Shown here one piece after another: positions 36,675 to 44,547 of a DNA stretch of 64,000 nt. The stretch's first letter is position 1; every line of letters begins with the position of its first letter. A program made the translations under genes and the position numbers. The stretch is taken from assembly GCF_019049325.1 (NCBI RefSeq), contig NZ_JAGMUO010000097.1, positions 248,001 to 312,000 of the forward strand, written 5' to 3'. The notes beneath the pieces were generated by a model. It saw only the letters and a program-made list of their open reading frames with translations. It searched no databases and was not told the DNA's origin. Source of the DNA: Streptomyces sp. AC512_CC834. GTDB taxonomy: Bacteria > Actinomycetota > Actinomycetes > Streptomycetales > Streptomycetaceae.

Positions 36675-38107
36675 CGGGTGCCTTGCCGGCGTCGGGCGCC
36701 GGGCACGACGGCGCGGGCCCGCAGGCCCCGTGGGTGCGCCGGGGCGAGTTCCAGGCGGCCGTCGCGTCCCGCGAGGAGCTGTTCGGCGATGGCCAGTCCC
36801 AGTCCCGTGCCGGACGTCCCGGCCTGGTGGTCCGAGCGCCAGAACCGGGTGGTGGCCCGGTGGATCTCCGCCGACCGCAGGCCGGGGCCGTCGTCCGTGA
36901 CGGTGACGACCGCGTACGGGCCCTCCGTGGTGCACGCCAGCCGGACCCGGGCGCCGCGGCCTGCGTACTTGATCGCGTTGTCCAGGAGGATGTCCGTGAC
37001 CTGGGCCAGTTCCCGGTCCGTGCAGAGCGCGGTGACGGGCTCGCCGGCCTCGACGGCGAGGCGGACTCCGGCGCGTTCGGCGACGGGCTCCCAGAGCCGG
37101 TGCTGGTTCAGCGCGACCTCGGCCGCGTCGCATCCGGTGTCCGAGTCGTCGGTCACCGTGAGTTCCCCGGCCCGGTGTTCGGCGGCGGCGAGGGCGAGCA
37201 TGTCGTCGAGCAGGGTCTCGAGCCGGTCGAGTTCGGTGTTGACCCCGGCGTAGGCACGGTCGGCCGACGGGCGCAGGTGGATGTGGAGGGCGTCCACCCG
37301 CAGCCGGAGCGCGGCCATGGGGTTGCGCATCTGGTGCGAGGTGTCGGCGACCAGCCGGCGCTGCTGTTCGAGGGCGGCGGTGACGGTACGCGCCATGCGG
37401 TTGAACCCGGTGGCGAGCTGGCGCAGCTCGGGCGGGCCGCCGGCCGCGGAGCCGCGCCGGCGCTGCGCGACCCTCGGCAGGGTGTGCTCGGGCGGGAGTC
37501 CCGCGGCCAGCTCGCCGACCGCCCGGTCCAGCCGCCGCAGCGGGCTGACCACCCACCGGGTCGCCGCGCGGGCGAGGACCGTGCAGGCGAGGGCGACCAG
37601 CGCGGTGCCGGCCAGGACGGCGGCCCACCGCCGGGCGATGTCCCCGGTGGCCGCGTCCACGTCGGCCCGCAGCACCACGGCGCCGGAGACCTGTGTCCCG
37701 GTACCGGCCGGTTCCGCGAACATGCGGTGCCCCCGCGACCACGGACGCAGGGCGCTGCCGGGGTGCGCGGTCTGGTTGCGCAGGGCCTTGTCGATCAGCC
37801 GGGCGACGGCGGGGTCGGCGGCGCGCATGCCGCCCGTCTGGACGACGGGATGCCCGCGGGTGTCCGTGACGACGAGGGGTTCACCGTAGAGCAGGGTGTA
37901 GCGCCGTGCCTCGACCGTGATCGCCGAGGTGTCCCCGGTGCCGGCCGCCCGGTCCATGAGGGACGCGAAGCGGTCCAGGTCGGAGCTGCGGGCGAGGACG
38001 AGCTGCTGGGTGCGGTCGGAGGCGGTGAACAGCAGCAGCGGGACGGCGAAGGCGGCGACCGCCAGCACGCCGAACAGCAGCAGCACCGTCTGTACCCGGG
38101 TACGCAC
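36671..38107 (-). CDS. Sensor histidine kinase coupled to a TAXI protein
   Basis: A 478-aa membrane kinase: transmembrane helix at residues about 7-28, extracytoplasmic domain to about 155, second helix (AAVLAGTALVALACTVLARA), HAMP, HisKA with ADTSHQMRNPMAAL, and HATPase_c with DNAIKYAGRG, VTDDGPGLRS and GTGLGLAIAEQ. It starts 10 nt after the response-regulator stop and overlaps the TAXI gene, making a regulator-kinase-binding protein operon. The layout suggests a periplasmic-type ligand is presented to the sensor domain by the TAXI protein. Confidence 0.92.
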   Translation of the reverse strand: MRTRVQTVLLLFGVLAVAAFAVPLLLFTASDRTQQLVLARSSDLDRFASLMDRAAGTGDTSAITVEARRYTLLYGEPLVVTDTRGHPVVQTGGMRAADPAVARLIDKALRNQTAHPGSALRPWSRGHRMFAEPAGTGTQVSGAVVLRADVDAATGDIARRWAAVLAGTALVALACTVLARAATRWVVSPLRRLDRAVGELAAGLPPEHTLPRVAQRRRGSAAGGPPELRQLATGFNRMARTVTAALEQQRRLVADTSHQMRNPMAALRLRVDALHIHLRPSADRAYAGVNTELDRLETLLDDMLALAAAEHRAGELTVTDDSDTGCDAAEVALNQHRLWEPVAERAGVRLAVEAGEPVTALCTDRELAQVTDILLDNAIKYAGRGARVRLACTTEGPYAVVTVTDDGPGLRSAEIHRATTRFWRSDHQAGTSGTGLGLAIAEQLLAGRDGRLELAPAHPRGLRARAVVPGARRRQGTR

Positions 38108-38117
38108 GCGCCGGCCC

Positions 38118-38777
38118 TCAGTCGCCGAGCCGGAAGCCGAAGCCGCGGATGGTGGTGAGCAGCTCCGGGCGGCCCAGCTTGGCCCGCAACTGGGTGAGGT
38201 GGACGTCCAGGGAGCGTGACACGGCGTGGTGGGCGTCGCCCCACACCTCGTCCAGCACCTGTTCGCGGCTGACCGCCGTCCCGGTGCGGCGGGCCAGTAC
38301 GGCGAGGACGTCGAACTCCTTGGTGGTCAGCTCGACCTCCGCCCCGCCGACGTGCACCTGCCGAGCGTCGAGCGCGATCTCCACGTCACCGACCCGCACG
38401 GTCCGCGGGCCGGGCGGCGCCTGGGCGGCGGTGCGCCGGGTGACGGCCTCGATGCGGGCGAGCAGTTCGGTGAGCCTTACCGGCTTGACGAGGTAGTCGT
38501 CGGCGCCGAGCCGCAGCCCACGCACCACCGAACGCTCGTCGCCGCGGGCGGTCAGCACCACCACCGACAGTTCGCTGACCGTCCGCAGTCTGCGCAGCAC
38601 CTCCAGTCCGTCGACGTCGGGCAGGCCGAGGTCGAGGAGCAGCAGGTCCGAGCTGCGGTGGTAGGTCAGCACATCCCTGCCGTGGGTGACCCTGCGGGTG
38701 AGGTGGCCGTGGTCGTACAGGACCTCGACGAGCGCTCCGGCGACCCCGTCGTCGTCCTCGGCCAGCAGAATCCGCAT
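38118..38777 (-). CDS. OmpR-family response regulator of the TAXI-linked system
   Basis: A 219-aa regulator: receiver with AEDDD, Asp49 in LLLLDLGLPDV and Lys in DDYLVKPVR; winged-helix output with DVEIALDARQVHVGG and TIRGFGFRLGD. ATG 38777 follows a strong AAGGAGG at 7 nt, which decides the start over the longer frame to 38861. It is divergent from ligJ across a 242-nt gap containing repeated TTCCGACA motifs, so it may control both its own operon and the aromatic-acid genes. Confidence 0.93.
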   Translation of the reverse strand: MRILLAEDDDGVAGALVEVLYDHGHLTRRVTHGRDVLTYHRSSDLLLLDLGLPDVDGLEVLRRLRTVSELSVVVLTARGDERSVVRGLRLGADDYLVKPVRLTELLARIEAVTRRTAAQAPPGPRTVRVGDVEIALDARQVHVGGAEVELTTKEFDVLAVLARRTGTAVSREQVLDEVWGDAHHAVSRSLDVHLTQLRAKLGRPELLTTIRGFGFRLGD

Positions 38778-38789
38778 CCCGCCGCCTCC

Positions 38790-38832
38790 TTCCGACACCA
38801 GATTCCGACACCGGGCCCCGCACTGTCGGAAT
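38790..38832. promoter_or_regulatory. TTCCGACA repeats upstream of the response regulator
   Basis: TTCCGACA at 38790-38797 and 38803-38810 in direct orientation 13 nt apart, and the inverted copy TGTCGGAA at 38824-38831. The second and third form a 9-bp inverted repeat with a 13-nt loop. They lie in the leader of the two-component operon and in the gap to ligJ. Could be binding sites for the response regulator or an mRNA hairpin. Confidence 0.4.
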
Positions 38833-39019
38833 AGGAATATCCGCGTCCGAATGTAGACCACGAGCGGTGGCGTGTTTCACCAGGTCCGCAGGGTGGACAG
38901 GGGGCGGCGTCCCGCTCTGTTAAGGCGAGGTTAGTTCTGTGTCCGGCCGTCTCCCGGCCCCTCGACGGCGGGGAGAGGCTGCCGCGGTCGACGACGAGAC
39001 GACCACGAAGGACACATTC

Positions 39020-40045
39020 ATGATCATCGACTGTCACGGCCACTACACCACCGCCCCGCCGCCCCTGGCCGACTGGCGGGAGAGGCAGATCGCCGCTCTC
39101 GCCGATCCGTCCGCCCGGCCGTCGCCCGCCGACCTGCGGATCGGCGACGACGAACTGCGCGAGAGCGTCGAGCCGAACCAGTTGCGCGTGATGGACGAGC
39201 GCGGCATCGACGTGACCGTCTTCTCGCCGCGGGCGTCTTTCATGGCCCACCACGTCGGCGACTTCCGCACCTCCGCCGCGTGGGCGGCCCTGTGCAACGA
39301 GCTGTGCCACCGGGTCGCCCTGCTCCACCCCGAGCGCTTCGTCCCCGCCGCCATGCTGCCGCAGTCGCCGGGCGCCGACCCGGCCACCTGCGTCCCGGAA
39401 CTCACACGCTGTGTCGAGGAGTACGGCGCGGTCGCGGTGAATCTCAATCCGGACCCCTCGGGCGGCCACTGGACCGCTCCCCCGCTCACCGACCGTTCGT
39501 GGTACCCGCTCTACGAGAAGCTGGTCGAGTACGACGTCCCAGCGATGGTCCACGTCAGCACCAGCGTGAACCCGGCCTTCCACACCACCGGCGCGCACTA
39601 CCTGAACGCCGACACCACCGCGTTCATGCAGCTCGTGCAGGGCGACCTGTTCGCGGACTTCCCGACGCTGAGGCTGGTGATCCCGCACGGCGGCGGTGCC
39701 GTTCCCTATCACTGGGGCCGGTTCCGGGGCCTGGCCATGGCGCTGGGGAAGCCTCCGCTGGAGGAGCACGTCCTGGGCAACGTCTTCTTCGACACCTGCG
39801 TGTACCACCAGGCGGGCATCGACCTGCTGCTGGACGTGGTCCCGGCGCGCAACGTGCTGTTCGCCTCGGAGATGATCGGCGCCGTGCGGGACGTCGATCC
39901 CCGCTCGGGCCACCATTTCGACGACACGCGGCGCTATGTAGAGGCGTCCTCGCTGCCCGCGGAACACGTCGCCGCCGTCCAGGAGCACAACGCCCGTGCC
40001 GTGTACCCGCGTCTCGACGCGCTGCTGAAGCGACAGGGGCGATGA
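39020..40045 (+). CDS. ligJ: 4-oxalomesaconate hydratase (LigJ-type amidohydrolase)
   Basis: A 341-aa amidohydrolase-superfamily enzyme that hydrates 4-oxalomesaconate to 4-carboxy-4-hydroxy-2-oxoadipate in the protocatechuate 4,5-cleavage pathway. It matches Sphingobium LigJ closely throughout: MIIDCHGHYTTAPPPLADWR, VTVFSPRASFMAHHVGD, VNLNPDPSGGHWTAPPLTDR, FADFPTLRLVIPHGGGAVPY followed by HWGRFRGLA, and NVFFDTCVYHQAGIDLL. Metal ligands of the HxH, His and Glu type are visible. AAGGA lies 8 nt before ATG 39020; the longer frame is not supported. It is the first gene of a three-gene unit with ligI and an MFS transporter. Confidence 0.93.
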   Translation: MIIDCHGHYTTAPPPLADWRERQIAALADPSARPSPADLRIGDDELRESVEPNQLRVMDERGIDVTVFSPRASFMAHHVGDFRTSAAWAALCNELCHRVALLHPERFVPAAMLPQSPGADPATCVPELTRCVEEYGAVAVNLNPDPSGGHWTAPPLTDRSWYPLYEKLVEYDVPAMVHVSTSVNPAFHTTGAHYLNADTTAFMQLVQGDLFADFPTLRLVIPHGGGAVPYHWGRFRGLAMALGKPPLEEHVLGNVFFDTCVYHQAGIDLLLDVVPARNVLFASEMIGAVRDVDPRSGHHFDDTRRYVEASSLPAEHVAAVQEHNARAVYPRLDALLKRQGR

Positions 40046-40046
40046 G

Positions 40047-40964
40047 ATGACCGCCCTCGCTCCCAAGACCCCCGGCTGGCTCGACTGGCACCCGGATCCG
40101 GCCGTGCCCTCCTTCCGGCTGCCGCCCGGCACGGTCGACGCACACTGTCATGTCTTCGGCCCCCAGGCCGAGTTCCCCTTCGCTGCGGAGCGCAAGTACA
40201 CGCCGTGCGACGCGGGCAAGGAGCGGCTCTTCGCCCTCCGCGACCACCTGGGCGTCTCCCGCACCGTCGTCGTCCAGGCCACGTGCCACGCCGCGGACAA
40301 CAGCGCCATGCTCGACGCCGTGCGCGCGAGCGACGGGCGGGCGCGCGGCGTGGCGACCGTCCGGCCGGACGTCGGCGACGCCGAGTTGCGGGCGCTCGAC
40401 GCGGCGGGCGTGCGTGGGGTGCGGTTCAACTTCGTACGACGGCTGGTCGACTCGTCGCCGAAGGACGAACTGCGTGCCGTCGCACGGCGGATCGCCCCGC
40501 TCGGCTGGCACATCGTCCTCTACTTCGAGAGCGCCGACCTGCCCGAGCTGGCGGACTTCTTCGCCTCGCTGCCGACCCCGCTCGTGGTGGACCACATGGG
40601 CCGGCCGGACGTGACGCGGCCGGTGGACGGGCCCGAGTTCACGCGTTTCCTGCGCTTCACCGAGCGCAACGACGTGTGGGTCAAGGTGTCCTGCCCCGAG
40701 CGGCTGAGCGTGAGCGGGCCGGCCGCCCTGGACGGAGAGCGGCGGCCCTACACGGACGTCGTCCCCTTCGCCCGCCGCGTCGTCGAGGAGTTCGGCGACC
40801 GCGTGCTGTGGGGCACCGACTGGCCCCACCCCAACCTCACCGGCCACATGCCCGACGACGGACTCCTCGTCGACCACGTACGCCGGGTGGCCGTCACCGA
40901 GGAGCAGCGGCACCGGCTGCTGGTCGACAACCCGACGCGCCTGTACTGGCCCGGCGAGGCCTGA
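40047..40964 (+). CDS. ligI: 2-pyrone-4,6-dicarboxylate lactonase (LigI)
   Basis: A 305-aa COG3618 amidohydrolase that opens 2-pyrone-4,6-dicarboxylate to 4-oxalomesaconate, the step just before LigJ. Diagnostic features of LigI are present: GTVDAHCHVFGPQAEFPF, KYTPCDAGKERLFALRDHLG, GVRFNFVRRLVDSSPKDEL, VVDHMGRPDV and VLWGTDWPHPNL with the catalytic Asp. The gene begins one base after the ligJ stop, so they are cotranslated. No ligAB (ring cleavage), ligC or ligK aldolase is in the window, so the pathway must be completed elsewhere or the cassette serves another precursor of the pyrone. Confidence 0.93.
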   Translation: MTALAPKTPGWLDWHPDPAVPSFRLPPGTVDAHCHVFGPQAEFPFAAERKYTPCDAGKERLFALRDHLGVSRTVVVQATCHAADNSAMLDAVRASDGRARGVATVRPDVGDAELRALDAAGVRGVRFNFVRRLVDSSPKDELRAVARRIAPLGWHIVLYFESADLPELADFFASLPTPLVVDHMGRPDVTRPVDGPEFTRFLRFTERNDVWVKVSCPERLSVSGPAALDGERRPYTDVVPFARRVVEEFGDRVLWGTDWPHPNLTGHMPDDGLLVDHVRRVAVTEEQRHRLLVDNPTRLYWPGEA

Positions 40965-41044
40965 GCCGCCCGCTCCCCGCCCGGCCTCGCCCCCGTCTCA
41001 TTCACCCCCTTCGTTCCCTTCGGCCCCTTCCCCTAGGACCCGCC

Positions 41045-42409
41045 ATGCAACAGGCCAACGCGCTGAACCGGCTGGACCGGCTGCCGGTCTCCCGGTTCCA
41101 CAAAGCCACCCTGCTCGCCGTGTCGTTCGCGTACTTCTTCGAGTTCGCGGACATCAACACCTTCGCCACCACCGCCCCGAAACTCGTCGACCTGTGGGGC
41201 ATCACGATCGACCAGGTCGCCTACGTCACCTCGCTCTCGTTCGTCGGCATGTGCCTCGGCTCGGTCGTCGCCGGAGCGGTGGCCGACCGGCTGGGCCGCA
41301 AGCGCACGCTGCTGCTGACGACGCTGTTCTTCGGCGTGTTCTCCTTCGCCTCGGCGTTCTCCTGGGACCTCGTGTCACTGACCGTGTTCCGGGTGCTGAC
41401 CTCGGCGGGCCTCTCGGCGATGACCGTCGTCGCGGTCATCTACGTCAACGAGATGTACCCGTCCGCCGTCCGCGGCAAGTACCAGGCGTACGCCATCGTC
41501 GTCGGCATCTGCGGCACGCCGGTCACCAACCTCATCGCCAGCGGCGTCGTGCCGCTCGCCGACTGGACCTGGCGCCTGGTCTACCTGTGGGGTTCCCTCG
41601 GCATCCTGCTCGTCCTGTTCACGCGGCATCTCAAGGAGTCGCCCCGCTGGCACGAGAGCCGCGGCGACCACGCGAGCGCGGACGCGGTGCTGCGCGACAT
41701 CGAGGCCCGGGTGGCCGCGGAACACGGGCCGTTGCCCGAGCCGGCGCCCCCGGTCGAGGAGAAGCCGGTGGCCAAGGCGCCGCTGCGGCTGCTGCTCCAG
41801 CGCAAGTACCTGCTGCCGACACTGCTGCTCACGGTCCTGTGGGTCACCCAGACCATCGGCTTCTTCGGCTATTCGAGCTGGGCGCCGACGCTGCTGGCCA
41901 AGGAGGGCTTCAGCGTGGAGAAGTCCGTCTTCTATGTGGCGCTGACCACGGTGGGCGCACCTCTCGGTTCCTATCTGGCGGCCCTGGTGACCGACCGGTT
42001 CGAACGCAAGTGGTGCCTGGCCGCCTTCGGCACGCTGATCGCGCTGTGCGGGCTCCTGTACGGTCTGACGTTCAACCCGGTGCTCATCATCGTGTTCGGC
42101 TTCCTGGTGAACCTCTTCGAGCGCGGTTACACGGCCCTCGGCTACGCCTACTCGCCCGAACTGTTCGACACACGCGGGCGTTCGCTCGGCACGAGCGTGT
42201 CCTACGGCCTCGGCCGTCTGTCGAACGCGGCGGGACCGCTGATCGTGGCGGCGCTCTACCACGCCCACGGCTACCGGAGCGTCTTCTACTTCATCGCCGG
42301 CACCTGGCTGGTCGGCGCCGTCGTACTGGGCATATTCGGGCCCCGTACGCGACCGGCCCGTCCCGCTCCGGCTCCGGCTCCGTCGGCCGGCGCGGCGGGC
42401 CGGGTCTGA
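41045..42409 (+). CDS. MFS transporter of the LigJ/LigI unit
   Basis: A 454-aa sugar-porter-like/AAHS-like major facilitator with twelve helices: SFAYFFEFADINTFATTAPKL in helix 1 with an acidic Asp-Ile-Asn, VAGAVADRLGRKRTL in loop 2-3, RYL-type signal ESPRWHESRGDHASADAVL in the central loop, and TDRFERKWCLA in loop 8-9. It lies 80 nt after ligI on the same strand and probably imports an aromatic or dicarboxylic acid used by the preceding enzymes. The substrate is inferred from position. A long Pro/Ala C-terminal tail (PAPAPAPSAGAAG) is present. Confidence 0.87.
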   Translation: MQQANALNRLDRLPVSRFHKATLLAVSFAYFFEFADINTFATTAPKLVDLWGITIDQVAYVTSLSFVGMCLGSVVAGAVADRLGRKRTLLLTTLFFGVFSFASAFSWDLVSLTVFRVLTSAGLSAMTVVAVIYVNEMYPSAVRGKYQAYAIVVGICGTPVTNLIASGVVPLADWTWRLVYLWGSLGILLVLFTRHLKESPRWHESRGDHASADAVLRDIEARVAAEHGPLPEPAPPVEEKPVAKAPLRLLLQRKYLLPTLLLTVLWVTQTIGFFGYSSWAPTLLAKEGFSVEKSVFYVALTTVGAPLGSYLAALVTDRFERKWCLAAFGTLIALCGLLYGLTFNPVLIIVFGFLVNLFERGYTALGYAYSPELFDTRGRSLGTSVSYGLGRLSNAAGPLIVAALYHAHGYRSVFYFIAGTWLVGAVVLGIFGPRTRPARPAPAPAPSAGAAGRV

Positions 42410-42431
42410 CGACGACAAGTTCGGTCAGCGG

Positions 42432-42473
42432 CGTTGACTTCGAGTCAACGGCGCTGCACCTTACTTAAAAGTA
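42432..42473. promoter_or_regulatory. Two inverted repeats before the secreted esterase
   Basis: CGTTGACT-TCG-AGTCAACG (42432-42450) and the AT-rich palindrome TACTT-AA-AAGTA (42462-42473), between the MFS stop and the esterase start. The second is unusual in such GC-rich DNA and resembles a MarR/HxlR-type site. The first could be a short terminator for the MFS gene or part of the operator. Confidence 0.4.
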
Positions 42474-42525
42474 GAACCGCCCAGTAACACCGCTGCCGCC
42501 CCTCCTCCCCGAGAAGAGAGCGCAC

Positions 42526-43398
42526 ATGCCGAAGCATGCCCTTCGCCGTGTCATGACCGCGACAGCCGCCGCCGTCGGCACGCTCGCCCTCGGCGTCACC
42601 GACGCCACCGCCCACACCACCCCGGCCCTCGACTACGTCGCCCTGGGCGACAGCTACAGCGCGGGCTCGGGCGTCCTGCCCGTCGACCCCACCAACCTGC
42701 TCTGCCTGCGCTCGACGGCGAACTACCCCCACGTCATCGCCGACGCGACGGGCGCCCGTCTCAAGGACGTCACCTGCGGCGCGGCCGAGACCGCCGACTT
42801 CACGCAGGCCCAGTACCCGGGCGTCGCCCCCCAGGTGGACGCGCTCGACACCGGCACGGACCTGGTCACGCTCACCATCGGCGGCAACGACAACAACACG
42901 TTCATCAACGCCATCACGGCCTGCGGCACGGCGGGCGTCCTCAGCGGCGGCAGGGGCAGCCCGTGCAAGGACAAGCACGGCACGTCCTTCGACGACGAGA
43001 TCGAGGCCAACACCTATCCCGCGCTCAAGGCCGCGCTGCTCGCCGTCCGGGCCGAGGCCCCGGGCGCCAGGGTGGCGGCCCTCGGCTACCCGTGGATCAC
43101 GCCGGCCACCGCCGACCCGTCCTGCTTCGCGAAGCTGCCGGTCGCCGCCGGTGACGTGCCCTACCTGCGGGCCATCCAGGCGCACCTCAACGCGGTCGTC
43201 GAACGGGCCGCCGAGGAGACCGGTGCCACCTATGTGGACTTCTCCCGGGTGTCCGACGGCCACGACGCCTGCGAGGCCCCCGGCACCCGCTGGATCGAAC
43301 CGCTCCTGTTCGGGCGGAGCCTCGTCCCCGTCCACCCCAACGCCCTCGGCGAGCGGCGCATGGCCGAGCACACCATGAGCGTCCTCGGCCTGAGCTGA
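42526..43398 (+). CDS. Secreted SGNH/GDSL lipase-esterase
   Basis: A 290-aa secreted hydrolase of the Streptomyces scabies esterase/S. coelicolor lipase group. The signal peptide ends near ALGVTDATAHT; block I YVALGDSYSAGSGV holds the nucleophile Ser; block III is TIGGNDNNTF; block V is VPVHPNALGERRMA, with the catalytic His. Paired cysteines (LLCLRST, VTCGAAE, TACGTAG, PCKDK, PSCFAK, DACEAP) suggest three disulfides. The GAGAAGAGAG ribosome site precedes the ATG. Two inverted repeats lie upstream. It likely acts outside the cell on lipid or polymer esters. Confidence 0.92.
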   Translation: MPKHALRRVMTATAAAVGTLALGVTDATAHTTPALDYVALGDSYSAGSGVLPVDPTNLLCLRSTANYPHVIADATGARLKDVTCGAAETADFTQAQYPGVAPQVDALDTGTDLVTLTIGGNDNNTFINAITACGTAGVLSGGRGSPCKDKHGTSFDDEIEANTYPALKAALLAVRAEAPGARVAALGYPWITPATADPSCFAKLPVAAGDVPYLRAIQAHLNAVVERAAEETGATYVDFSRVSDGHDACEAPGTRWIEPLLFGRSLVPVHPNALGERRMAEHTMSVLGLS

Positions 43399-43437
43399 GC
43401 CGCGTGTCCCCCGCACGTCCCCGCGTACGCTTTCCCC

Positions 43438-44394
43438 GTGCCGTCCTCCCACCTGCGCCGCGTCGCCGTCCTCGTGCTCGAAGGCGCGAAACCGCTCGAC
43501 GTCGGCATCCCGGCGCAGGTGTTCACGACACGCGCGAGCATGCCGTACGAGGTACGGGTGTGCGGGGCGGCGCCCGGCCTGGTGACCGGCGGTGACGGCC
43601 TGTCGTACCACGTCGCCCACGGCCTGGCCGCGCTGGCGTGGGCCGACGTGGTCTTCCTCCCCGGTTACCGGTCCCCCGACGTCGACGACCCGCCGCGCGC
43701 CGTCGTCGACGCGCTGACGGCGGCCCACGACGGGGGCGCGCGGCTCGCCGCCATCTCCACGGGTGCGTTCGCGCTCGCCGCCACGGGCCTGCTCGACGGC
43801 AGGCGGGCCACCACGCACTGGCACTACACGCGGGCGCTCGCGGCGAAGCATCCGCTCGTGCGGGTCGACGAGAACGTGCTGTTCGTGGACGAGGGCAGCG
43901 TCCTGACGTCCGCGGGCGCCGCCTCGGGCATCGACCTGTGCCTGCACATCCTGCGCGGGGACCTCGGGGTGTCCGCGTCCAACCACGCGGCCCGCCGCCT
44001 CGTCGCGGCCCCCTACCGCAGCGGCGGTCAGGCCCAGTACGTGCCGCGCAGCGTGCCCGAGCCGCTGGGTGAGCGGTTCGCCGCCACCCGCGAGTGGGCG
44101 CTGCGCCGGCTCGGTGAGCCGCTCACCCTGGAGGCACTGGCCCGGCACGCGGCGGTGTCGGCGCGCACCCTCTCCCGGCGCTTCGTCGACGACACCGGGT
44201 ACACGCCGATGCAGTGGATCATGCGGGCCCGTATCGACATGGCCCGTGAGCTGCTCGAACGCTCCGAGCGCGGCATCGAGCAGATCGCCGCCGACGTCGG
44301 TCTGGGCACCGGCGCGAACCTGCGGCTGCACTTCCACCGCATCCTCGGCACCACCCCCGGCGAGTACCGGCGCACCTTCGCCCGGGGCGAGTAG
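43438..44394 (+). CDS. GlxA-family regulator (DJ-1/PfpI domain plus AraC HTH)
   Basis: A 318-aa protein with an N-terminal DJ-1/PfpI-like domain (RRVAVLVLEGAKPLDVGIPAQVF, then ISTGAFALAATGLLDGRRATTHW where the usual nucleophile Cys is replaced by Thr-Gly) and a C-terminal AraC/XylS double helix-turn-helix (EALARHAAVSARTLSRRF, IEQIAADVGLGTGANLRLHF). The GTG start has no ribosome site; TACGCT ends 6 nt before it, so the mRNA may be leaderless. It lies between the esterase and GAPDH; the target is unclear. Confidence 0.88.
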   Translation: MPSSHLRRVAVLVLEGAKPLDVGIPAQVFTTRASMPYEVRVCGAAPGLVTGGDGLSYHVAHGLAALAWADVVFLPGYRSPDVDDPPRAVVDALTAAHDGGARLAAISTGAFALAATGLLDGRRATTHWHYTRALAAKHPLVRVDENVLFVDEGSVLTSAGAASGIDLCLHILRGDLGVSASNHAARRLVAAPYRSGGQAQYVPRSVPEPLGERFAATREWALRRLGEPLTLEALARHAAVSARTLSRRFVDDTGYTPMQWIMRARIDMARELLERSERGIEQIAADVGLGTGANLRLHFHRILGTTPGEYRRTFARGE

Positions 44395-44547
44395 CCGGGG
44401 CTCCGCGCACGCCTGGCGCCCCTGGCGCCCCTGGCGCGTCTGGCGTGATCCTTGCGAACCGTGGCACTCACGCCGCTGCCACGCGCGGACGGCGCGCGCG
44501 AGCCTGGTGGTGAAGGACCTGGTGGCGAACGAAGGGACACACCACTC

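Noticed and set aside
35694..37742. A long frame that would fuse the TAXI protein to an upstream domain
   Set aside because: The upstream half is the histidine kinase read out of frame; the GTGA overlap at 36671-36674 gives the natural TAXI start with a signal peptide.
44412..44445. CTGGCGCCC short repeats before GAPDH
   Set aside because: Four imperfect 9-mers, best explained as local slippage; no regulatory meaning evident.
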